This document shows positions 6,847 through 13,693 of a DNA stretch of 23,551 bases, piece after piece. This DNA is from Motiliproteus sp036964625. GTDB lineage: Bacteria > Pseudomonadota > Gammaproteobacteria > Pseudomonadales > Balneatricaceae. The position numbers were made by a program, and so were the translations under genes. Positions within the stretch are counted from its first letter, which is position 1, and the number at the start of each line of letters is the position of its first letter. Below the pieces are notes generated by a model. That model saw only the letters and a list, made by a program, of their open reading frames with translations, had not been told where the DNA came from and ran no database searches. The stretch covers positions 1 to 23,551 of the forward strand of contig JBALTG010000071.1 of NCBI GenBank assembly GCA_036964625.1. The letters run 5' to 3'.

Positions 6847-8646
6847 TTGAGTGACCTCAGTCATATCCGAAATTTTTCTATCATCGCTCACATTGATCAC
6901 GGCAAGTCGACGTTGGCGGATCGTTTTATCCAGACCTGCGGTGGCCTGAGTGAGCGCGAAATGGAGCATCAGGTGCTCGATTCGATGGATATCGAGCGCG
7001 AGCGCGGCATTACCATCAAGGCCCAGAGTGTTACGCTGGATTACCAGGCCAAAGATGGTAAGACCTACCAGCTTAACTTTATCGATACTCCCGGCCATGT
7101 GGACTTTTCTTACGAGGTTTCACGCTCGCTGGCCGCGTGCGAAGGCGCGCTGCTGGTGGTTGATGCTGCTCAGGGGGTGGAAGCGCAGTCTGTAGCTAAC
7201 TGTTATACGGCGATCGAGCAGGGCTTGGAAGTGGTGCCGGTGCTGAACAAGATGGACCTGCCGCAGGCAGATCCTGACCGGGTCAAGCTGGAGATCGAAG
7301 AGGTGATCGGTATCGATGCCCATGATGCCGTGGCGGTCAGCGCTAAGAGCGGAATGGGGGTCGAAGATGCGCTGGAGCAGTTGATCGAGTTGATTCCGCC
7401 TCCAGTTGGCGATATTGATGCACCGCTGCAGGCGTTGATTATCGATTCCTGGTTTGACAACTATCTGGGCGTTGTCTCGCTGGTGCGGGTGATGCAGGGG
7501 ACGCTGCGTAAAAAAGATAAGATTCTGGTTAAATCTACCCATCAAAGCTATCAGGTCGATGATGTCGGCGTGTTTACCCCTAAGCGCCTTCCTACCGAGA
7601 CACTGAAAGCCGGTGAAGTCGGCTATATAGTCGCCGGTATCAAGGAAATTCAGGGTGCGCCGGTGGGGGATACGCTGACCCACGCCAAGACCCCGGATGT
7701 GGCGAGTCTGGTCGGTTTTAAGCAGGTTAAGCCGCAGGTCTACGCGGGCATGTTTCCGGTCAGTTCTGACGATTTTGAAGATTTCCGTAATGCCTTAGAC
7801 AAGCTGACGCTGAACGATGCGTCGCTGTTTTTTGAGCCAGAAAGCTCCGATGCGCTGGGTTTCGGTTTTCGTTGCGGGTTCCTGGGCCTGCTGCACATGG
7901 AGATCATCCAAGAGCGGCTTGAACGCGAGTATAATCTGGACCTGATCACCTCGGCACCGACCGTGGTCTACGAGGTTGAGTTGGATTCGGGCGCCGTCAT
8001 CAGTGTCGATAGCCCCTCTAAGCTCCCCGATTTTGGTTCGATCAAAGAGATGCGCGAGCCGATCGTCGAAGCTAACATGCTGATGCCCAAAGAGTACCTC
8101 GGCGCGGTGATTACACTGTGCATTCAGAAACGTGGGGTACAGAAGGATCTGAAGTACCTGGCCACCCAGGTATCGCTCACCTATGAACTGCCGATGAGTG
8201 AGGTGGTGATGGATTTCTTCGATAAGCTGAAGTCGGTCAGTCGCGGCTACGCGTCGCTGGATTACAGTTTCGTGCGCTTTGAGCCCGCCAACCTGCTACG
8301 CCTGGATATCCTTATCAACAGCGAGCGGGTCGATGCGCTGGCGGTGATCATGCATAAAGACCAGGCCATGTCTAAAGGCCGGGCATTATGCGATAAAATG
8401 AAGGATTTGATTCCCCGACAGATGTTCGACGTGGCTATTCAGGCTGCTATCGGCGGTAAAATCATCTCCCGCACCACGGTTAAAGCGCTGCGCAAGAACG
8501 TTATCGCGAAATGTTACGGCGGGGATATCAGCCGCAAGAAAAAACTGCTGCAAAAGCAGAAAGCGGGTAAGAAACGGATGAAGCAGGTGGGCAACGTTGA
8601 GGTGCCTCAAGAGGCTTTCCTTGCTGTATTGAAGATGGATAATTAA
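6847..8646 (+). CDS. lepA: Elongation factor 4 (LepA)
   Basis: Ribosome-associated translational GTPase (EF4), implicated in back-translocation and in 30S assembly. The 599-residue protein has the G domain with AHIDHGKST (14-22), DTPGHVDF and NKMDLP, the EF-G-like domains II, III and V, and the LepA-specific C-terminal domain ending in RKKKLLQKQKAGKKRMKQVG. The start is TTG at 6847: it gives MSDLSHIRNFSIIAHIDHGK, the exact family N-terminus, and AGGTG at 6834-6838 is a suitable ribosome site; there is no upstream ATG in frame nearby. Followed four bases later by lepB, the classical lepA-lepB operon. A weak -35/-10 pair (TTGTGA 6763-6768, TAGGCT 6788-6793) may drive it. Confidence 0.97.
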   Translation: MSDLSHIRNFSIIAHIDHGKSTLADRFIQTCGGLSEREMEHQVLDSMDIERERGITIKAQSVTLDYQAKDGKTYQLNFIDTPGHVDFSYEVSRSLAACEGALLVVDAAQGVEAQSVANCYTAIEQGLEVVPVLNKMDLPQADPDRVKLEIEEVIGIDAHDAVAVSAKSGMGVEDALEQLIELIPPPVGDIDAPLQALIIDSWFDNYLGVVSLVRVMQGTLRKKDKILVKSTHQSYQVDDVGVFTPKRLPTETLKAGEVGYIVAGIKEIQGAPVGDTLTHAKTPDVASLVGFKQVKPQVYAGMFPVSSDDFEDFRNALDKLTLNDASLFFEPESSDALGFGFRCGFLGLLHMEIIQERLEREYNLDLITSAPTVVYEVELDSGAVISVDSPSKLPDFGSIKEMREPIVEANMLMPKEYLGAVITLCIQKRGVQKDLKYLATQVSLTYELPMSEVVMDFFDKLKSVSRGYASLDYSFVRFEPANLLRLDILINSERVDALAVIMHKDQAMSKGRALCDKMKDLIPRQMFDVAIQAAIGGKIISRTTVKALRKNVIAKCYGGDISRKKKLLQKQKAGKKRMKQVGNVEVPQEAFLAVLKMDN

Positions 8647-8650
8647 GCCG

Positions 8651-9463
8651 ATGGATATCGATTTCTCGTTAGTGCTTGTAATCGCCGTCGCCGTGACTGG
8701 TGCTGTATGGCTGTTTGATACTCTGCTGCTGGCCCCTCGGCGTAAACCCTTGTTGGTGAGTGCTCAGGCGCAGGCCGGTACGGATATTACCCCCGAGGCG
8801 CTTGCAAAACTGGTACCCGAGCCCATCCTGGTTGAGTATGCGAAATCGTTCTTTCCGGTGTTGGCTTTGGTGCTGGTGCTGCGTTCTTTTTTGGTTGAGC
8901 CCTTCCAGATCCCGTCCGGATCGATGCTGCCAACGCTGCAGATCGGTGATTTTATTCTGGTCAATAAATTCCATTATGGGTTGCGCCTGCCGGTTGCCGG
9001 CACCAAGGTAGTTCCGTTTAATGATCCTCAGCACGGCGACGTGATGGTGTTTAAATATCCCAAGGATCCACGAATTAACTACATTAAGCGGGTCGTGGGT
9101 TTACCTGGTGATGTGATCAGTTATGCCAATAAGCGGCTGAGTATCAACGGTAAACCTCTGGCTCAGGAGCTGCTGGCAGAGTTGCCTGATGGCCCTGGTA
9201 TCAAGCGTTTGTTAACCGAACAGCTTGGGGCTATTGAACATCAGCTCTATAACGACCTGACCTTGCCGCGACCCGCCAAGCAGTGGGTCGTCCCCGCAGG
9301 GCATTACTTTATGATGGGCGACAACCGCGATAACAGTAATGACAGCCGGTTTTGGGGCTTTGTTCCGGATCAATTGGTTGTCGGCAAAGCTTTTGCCGTG
9401 TGGATGCACTGGGAGTCCTGGGCTAGTTTGCCCAGTTTTCGGAATAATGCCGCTATTCAGTAG
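8651..9463 (+). CDS. lepB: Signal peptidase I (LepB)
   Basis: Inner-membrane endopeptidase that removes signal peptides from exported preproteins. The 270-residue protein has an N-terminal helix (about 5-27), a cytoplasmic loop, a second helix (about 66-82) and then the periplasmic catalytic domain. The Ser/Lys dyad is Ser91 (IPSGSMLPTL) and Lys146 (NYIKRVVGLPGD). The GHYFMMGDNRDNSNDSRFWGFVP box typical of the family lies at about residues 217-239. Length is slightly short of E. coli LepB (324) but usual for pseudomonads. It starts four bases after lepA with almost no ribosome site, so it is probably coupled to lepA. Confidence 0.97.
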   Translation: MDIDFSLVLVIAVAVTGAVWLFDTLLLAPRRKPLLVSAQAQAGTDITPEALAKLVPEPILVEYAKSFFPVLALVLVLRSFLVEPFQIPSGSMLPTLQIGDFILVNKFHYGLRLPVAGTKVVPFNDPQHGDVMVFKYPKDPRINYIKRVVGLPGDVISYANKRLSINGKPLAQELLAELPDGPGIKRLLTEQLGAIEHQLYNDLTLPRPAKQWVVPAGHYFMMGDNRDNSNDSRFWGFVPDQLVVGKAFAVWMHWESWASLPSFRNNAAIQ

Positions 9464-9489
9464 TATTTGAAATCAGGGGGAGATGGATT

Positions 9490-9867
9490 GTGAAGTTGCA
9501 CTCAAAGCACAGGCAGGGTGGTTGGTCTTTTACCGGGCTGTTAATCTTTTTGCTGGTGGCGGGCGTGTTTGTAACAGTCGGTTTTAAATTGGTACCGGCT
9601 TATACCGACCATGAGACTCTCAAGTCGATTCTTACCAGTACGCAGCGGGATCGGCAGTTGATGGCTAAGCATAAGCGTGAGATTGAGTCCAGTATGGTTA
9701 AAAAGCTACGCATGAACAATATGAAGCTGCCCGATAAGTTTATGAAGATTAGCAAGGATAAAGGCGATGTGTTTATGGATGTCGATTACGAAGTTCGTAT
9801 CCCGATCTTTATGAATGTCGATGCGGTGGTTAGCTTTAAAGAGCAGTTTGTAGGTCGCGAACCTTGA
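9490..9867 (+). CDS. DUF4845 membrane-anchored protein
   Basis: A 125-residue protein of the DUF4845 type that regularly sits between lepB and rnc in pseudomonads and relatives; function unknown. It has a basic N-terminus, then a QGGWSFTGLLIFLLVAGVFVTVGFKL segment resembling a pilin-like or signal-anchor helix, and an extracytoplasmic domain ending in MDVDYEVRIPIFMNVDAVVSF. Start is GTG at 9490 with a strong AGGGGGAG (9475-9482) seven bases upstream. The stop codon overlaps the rnc start (TTGA), which suggests coupled translation and perhaps expression tuned to rnc. Confidence 0.85.
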   Translation: MKLHSKHRQGGWSFTGLLIFLLVAGVFVTVGFKLVPAYTDHETLKSILTSTQRDRQLMAKHKREIESSMVKKLRMNNMKLPDKFMKISKDKGDVFMDVDYEVRIPIFMNVDAVVSFKEQFVGREP

Positions 9868-10550
9868 ATGACATGATTGGAAAGTTAGGTCGGCGGTTGG
9901 GCTATCAGTTTGTTGATCCAGGGCTTGCTGAGCAAGCCCTGACCCATCGCAGCTGTGGTTCCAAAAATAACGAACGGATGGAGTTTCTTGGCGATTCAAT
10001 CCTAAATTTTGTCATCGCGGACGCACTATTTTTACGTTTCCCTACCGCTAAAGAGGGCCAGTTGAGTCGCTTGCGGGCGCGTTTGGTCAAAGGTGTCACC
10101 CTGGCTGAGCTGGCCGAAGAGATGGCACTAAAAGAGTTTCTTAAGCTGGGTGCCGGAGAGTTGAAAAGTGGTGGCTTTAACCGTCATTCGATCCAGGCAG
10201 ACAGCGTTGAGGCGTTGATTGGTGCGATCTATCTGGATACCGGGATGGAGCCTTGCCGAGAGCGGATCCTAGCCTGGTATCAGAGCCGTCTGGAGCGGTT
10301 GACGCTCGAGGATACGCAGAAGGATCCGAAAACCCGGCTGCAGGAGTTTCTGCAATCGCGGCGTAAGGCGCTGCCGGTCTACCATCTGATCCGGGTGGAG
10401 GGCGAAGCCCATGAGCAGACCTTTTATATCGACTGCGAAGTGGAAGCGCTAGAACAGCATTGTGCGGGTCAGGGTGCGAGCCGCCGTATTGCCGAACAAA
10501 AATCTGCCGCAGCTGCTTTGCTTGCGCTCGGTGCCGAGAGAACCTCATGA
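9864..10550 (+). CDS. rnc: Ribonuclease III
   Basis: Double-strand-specific endoribonuclease that processes rRNA precursors and structured mRNAs. The 228-residue product has the catalytic domain with the signature NERMEFLGDSIL (residues 36-47, acidic Glu40 and Asp44), the second acidic pair in ADSVEALIGAIYLD (about 113-125), and a C-terminal double-stranded RNA-binding domain (about 155-226: KTRLQEFLQSRRKALPVYHL to IAEQKSAAAALLALG). I prefer the TTG at 9864: it has AGGT at 9852-9855 upstream and gives MNDMIGKLGRRLGYQF, which aligns with the Pseudomonas N-terminus; the ATG at 9873 has no ribosome site. The stop overlaps the era start (ATGA), the universal rnc-era pair. Confidence 0.96.
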   Translation: MNDMIGKLGRRLGYQFVDPGLAEQALTHRSCGSKNNERMEFLGDSILNFVIADALFLRFPTAKEGQLSRLRARLVKGVTLAELAEEMALKEFLKLGAGELKSGGFNRHSIQADSVEALIGAIYLDTGMEPCRERILAWYQSRLERLTLEDTQKDPKTRLQEFLQSRRKALPVYHLIRVEGEAHEQTFYIDCEVEALEQHCAGQGASRRIAEQKSAAAALLALGAERTS

Positions 10551-11455
10551 ACGATCAGGATCCATCCCGTCGCTGTGGCTATGTAGCCATTGTTGGTCGC
10601 CCCAATGTCGGCAAGTCGACACTGATGAACCGAATTCTGGGTCAAAAGCTCAGCATCACCTCACGTAAACCGCAGACAACCCGCCATCAGATTTTGGGGA
10701 TCAAGACCGAAGGCGACGATCAAGTGGTTTATGTTGACACGCCCGGGCTGCATAAAGATGGTGGTAAAGCGATTAATCGTTATATGAACAAAGCTGCCAG
10801 CTCGGCGCTACGCGATGTCGATGTGGTTCTCTTTATGATCGATCGGAATCGCTGGACCGATGAAGATGAGGCGGTGTTGGAAAAACTCCGCTACTGTACG
10901 ATGCCGGTGATCCTGGTGGTCAATAAGGTCGATCGTATCGAGGATAAGGAAGACCTGTTACCGCTGCTGGCACAGCTGGCGCAGAAAATGGCTTTTGCCG
11001 AAGTGATCCCGCTATCCGCCCAGTTGGGTTCTAACGTCGAGCAGCTCGAAGCCTGTGTCCTGGCAAGGTTGCCCGAGGGTGTGCATCACTTTCCCGAAGA
11101 TCAGATCACCGACCGTAGTTCACGGTTTCTGGCCGCAGAACTGGTCAGGGAAAAGATCATGCGTCAGCTCGGCGATGAGCTGCCTTATCAGATGACGGTC
11201 GAGATCGAAGAGTTCAGCCACGAAAATAACATTCTTCATATCAGCGCGTTGATACTGGTTGAGCGTGATGGCCAGAAGCGGATCCTGATCGGCAACAAAG
11301 GTGACCGGATCAAGCTGATCGGTCAGGAAGCGCGCATCGATATGGAGCGTATGTTTGATTCCAAAGTGATGCTTAAACTGTGGGTTAAGATCAAGAGTGG
11401 CTGGTCCGACGACGAGCGCGCTCTGCGCTCACTGGGCTATGACGACATCGGCTAA
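10547..11455 (+). CDS. era: GTPase Era
   Basis: Essential GTPase that binds the 3' end of 16S rRNA and helps mature the 30S subunit. The 302-residue protein has G1 GRPNVGKS (17-24), the switch region SRKPQTTRHQILG, G3 DTPG, G4 NKVD and a C-terminal KH domain with ILIGNKGDRIKLIG. The ATG at 10547 overlaps the rnc stop and gives a family-like start (MNDQDPSRRCGYVAIVG). Its 3' end overlaps the recO start by 17 bases. Normal length, nothing missing. Confidence 0.97.
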   Translation: MNDQDPSRRCGYVAIVGRPNVGKSTLMNRILGQKLSITSRKPQTTRHQILGIKTEGDDQVVYVDTPGLHKDGGKAINRYMNKAASSALRDVDVVLFMIDRNRWTDEDEAVLEKLRYCTMPVILVVNKVDRIEDKEDLLPLLAQLAQKMAFAEVIPLSAQLGSNVEQLEACVLARLPEGVHHFPEDQITDRSSRFLAAELVREKIMRQLGDELPYQMTVEIEEFSHENNILHISALILVERDGQKRILIGNKGDRIKLIGQEARIDMERMFDSKVMLKLWVKIKSGWSDDERALRSLGYDDIG

Positions 11456-12272
11456 GCGTGCTGAGCAACAGTTGAGTTTCGTGCTCCACAGTCGACCTTA
11501 TCGCGAAACCAGCGCTTTGGTTGACTACTTTAGCTGCAACCAGGGAGTGATTCGGGCTCTGGTTAAAGGTGTTCGGGGTGCCCGATCGCGGCAGCGGCAT
11601 CTGCTCCAGCCGTTTCAGTGTTTGGAACTCAATTGGCACGGTAGTGGTGACCTTAAAACGTTGTATCAGGGGGATCTGGCCGGACCTGCAAGTCTGCTTC
11701 AGGGACGCAGCCTCTGGTGCGGTCTGTACCTGAATGAGCTGACCTTGCGATTGTTGCCTCAGAGCGATCCTCACCCTAAATTGTTTGCTTACTATCAGCT
11801 GGCGCTGGAGCGTTTGGCTGATCCGCAGCAGCAGGAGGTCGTATTAAGGATCTACGAGCGCCAGTTGTTGCAACAGTTGGGTTTCGGAGTGGATTTCGAG
11901 CACACAGGGTCAGGCTGCAGGATCGAATTCGCGCGCAGTTACCGCTACGATCCGCAGCAGGGGTTTGCTCCGGTGGATGATGAGCCGGGCTATTCGGGTG
12001 CCGTTCTGTTGGCGCTGGCAGAGAATGATTATCAGCGTGCCGAGGTGCGCCGGGCCGCCAAGCAATTAATGCGTCAGGCGTTGGCTGCGCATCTCGGAGG
12101 GCGTCCCTTGCACAGTCGGGCGTTGTTTCAGCGGCGTGGTGACCTTAAACCCGCTGAGGGCTCTTTATGCGGTGCCCCTGAGCTGGCTGCGGGCTCTTTA
12201 GGCAGTGCATCTAAATCCGCTGAGGGCTCTTTAGGCGGTGCCCCTGAACCCGCTGAGGGCTCTTCATCATGA
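11439..12272 (+). CDS. recO: DNA repair protein RecO with repeat-derived C-terminal tail
   Basis: RecO helps RecR load RecA onto SSB-coated single-stranded DNA in the RecFOR recombination pathway. The N-terminal OB-fold is clear (QLSFVLHSRPYRETSALVDYF and KGVRGARS), and the C-terminal helical domain ends at the usual HSRALFQR around residue 235. The protein then continues for about 40 residues of Ala/Gly/Glu/Ser-rich repeats (PAEGSL, AAGSLG, AEGSLGGAPEP, AEGSSS), giving 277 residues instead of about 235-245. ATG 11439 is used; it overlaps era. The TGA overlaps the acpS start (ATGA). In many gammaproteobacteria pdxJ follows recO; here it does not. Confidence 0.93.
   Translation: MTTSAKRAEQQLSFVLHSRPYRETSALVDYFSCNQGVIRALVKGVRGARSRQRHLLQPFQCLELNWHGSGDLKTLYQGDLAGPASLLQGRSLWCGLYLNELTLRLLPQSDPHPKLFAYYQLALERLADPQQQEVVLRIYERQLLQQLGFGVDFEHTGSGCRIEFARSYRYDPQQGFAPVDDEPGYSGAVLLALAENDYQRAEVRRAAKQLMRQALAAHLGGRPLHSRALFQRRGDLKPAEGSLCGAPELAAGSLGSASKSAEGSLGGAPEPAEGSSS
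12153..12272 (+). repeat. 33-bp in-frame tandem repeat at the recO/acpS seam
   Basis: Units at 12153-12185, 12186-12218 and 12219-12251, plus a partial one from 12252. The shared core is GCTGAGGGCTCTTTA. The last copy holds GAGGG (12255-12259), nine bases before the acpS ATG and probably its ribosome site, so the array looks like tandem copying of the acpS initiation region outward into the recO tail. Units encode the 11-residue pattern AEGSLGGAPEP. Confidence 0.85.
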
Positions 12273-12646
12273 TCCTGGGTATTGGTACCGATATCGTCCA
12301 TATCAGCCGGATCAAATCCAGCTGTGAGCGGCTGGGCAGGCGTTTCGCCGAGCGTATACTGACATCCGAAGAGTTGAAGCAGTGGCATAGTCATAGCCGT
12401 CCTGAGGTTTTTTTGGCTAAACGCTTTGCGGTTAAGGAGGCGGCCTCTAAAGCCCTGGGGACAGGCATCGGGCAGGGTGTCTCCTGGCAGCATATCAGCA
12501 TGACCCATACAGAGCTGGGGGCGCCGTTGTTACTGTTGACCGGTCAGGCGCATCAGCGGGCTCAGCAGCTGGGTATGAACCATAGTCATCTGAGTTTGTC
12601 GGATGAAGTGGATATGGTGGTGGCTTTTGTGGTCATTGAGCAATAA
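12269..12646 (+). CDS. acpS: Holo-[acyl-carrier-protein] synthase AcpS
   Basis: Transfers 4'-phosphopantetheine from CoA to apo-ACP, activating it for fatty-acid synthesis. The 125-residue protein has the N-terminal GIGTDIVHISRI (magnesium ligand Asp8), the FLAKRFAVKEAASKALGTGI signature with Glu57, and the C-terminal HLSLSDEVDMVVAFVVIE strand. Length is normal. It overlaps the recO stop and is likely translated by coupling plus the GAGGG carried in the repeat. Trimeric cytoplasmic enzyme. Confidence 0.95.
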   Translation: MILGIGTDIVHISRIKSSCERLGRRFAERILTSEELKQWHSHSRPEVFLAKRFAVKEAASKALGTGIGQGVSWQHISMTHTELGAPLLLLTGQAHQRAQQLGMNHSHLSLSDEVDMVVAFVVIEQ

Positions 12647-12690
12647 GATCGGCGACCTGTTTTTAGTTGAGCACATTAGTAGGAATTAGC

Positions 12691-13587
12691 ATGGCATTAT
12701 TTTTCCCTACCATTGAATCCTGTGTCGGTGGCACCCCCTTGGTACGCTTGCAACGTTTGCCGGGCACGACCAGTAATACCATTCTGGTGAAGTTGGAAGG
12801 CAATAATCCGGCGGGATCGGTCAAGGACAGGCCCGCATTGAGCATGATCGATCGTGCCGAGCAGCGCGGTGAAATCATGCCCGGAGATACCCTGATCGAG
12901 GCGACCAGTGGTAATACTGGCATCGCTCTGGCGATGGCTGCGGCGATCAAAGGCTACCATATGGTGCTGGTCATGCCCGGACATATGAGCCAGGAGCGCA
13001 AGGCGGCGATGACGGCCTACGGTGCCGAGTTGGTCGAGGTCTCGCAGGAGCAAGGGATGGAAGGAGCGCGGGATCTGGCTGCGCAGATGCAGGATCAGGG
13101 GCGCGGCAAGGTGCTGGATCAGTTTGCCAATGGTGATAACCCCGAAGCCCATTTTGATACGACCGGCCCCGAGATCTGGCAGCAGAGTCAGGGTAAAATA
13201 ACCCATTTTGTCAGCGCGATGGGCACGACCGGCACCATTATGGGGGTGTCTCGGTATCTGAAACAGCAAAATCCCGAGGTGCAGATTGTCGGCTTGCAAC
13301 CTGAGGACGGTGCCAGTATTCCGGGTATCCGGCGCTGGCCAGAAGCCTATATGCCGAAAATTTACCAGGCATCCAGGGTGGATCGGGTGATCGATATGGG
13401 GCAGCTGGAAGCCGAACAGACCATGCGTGATCTGGCCCGTCAGGAGGGGATATTCTGCGGGGTCTCATCCGGTGGTGCCGTCGCCGGCGCTTTGCGTCTG
13501 AGTCAGCAGCTGGAGCACGCGGTGATCGTCTGCATTATCTGCGACCGGGGTGACCGTTATCTCTCTACCGGTGTTTTTGAACATTAA
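12691..13587 (+). CDS. cysM: Cysteine synthase B (O-acetylserine sulfhydrylase CysM)
   Basis: PLP enzyme that makes L-cysteine, or S-sulfocysteine when thiosulfate is used, from O-acetylserine. The 298-residue protein has the PLP lysine Lys45 in NNPAGSVKDRPAL, the asparagine loop EATSGNTGIALA, the phosphate-binding MGTTGTIMG and a C-terminal serine loop GVSSGGAVAGAL. The IRRWPEAYMPKI segment is CysM-like rather than CysK-like. The ATG at 12691 follows AGGA (12681-12684) and gives MALFFPTIESCVGGTPLV; upstream in-frame starts lack a ribosome site. In Pseudomonas cysM is usually followed by rlmD and then relA; here relA comes directly. Confidence 0.95.
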   Translation: MALFFPTIESCVGGTPLVRLQRLPGTTSNTILVKLEGNNPAGSVKDRPALSMIDRAEQRGEIMPGDTLIEATSGNTGIALAMAAAIKGYHMVLVMPGHMSQERKAAMTAYGAELVEVSQEQGMEGARDLAAQMQDQGRGKVLDQFANGDNPEAHFDTTGPEIWQQSQGKITHFVSAMGTTGTIMGVSRYLKQQNPEVQIVGLQPEDGASIPGIRRWPEAYMPKIYQASRVDRVIDMGQLEAEQTMRDLARQEGIFCGVSSGGAVAGALRLSQQLEHAVIVCIICDRGDRYLSTGVFEH

Positions 13588-13693
13588 CAGGTAACAGATA
13601 ATCTACGATGAGTCGCGCGTTATCGTGGCTTGTCGGCAGCAGCTCGTTTCGTCTTTAAAGTAACTATCACAGAGTGCAGGAGCGCAGTTATTC

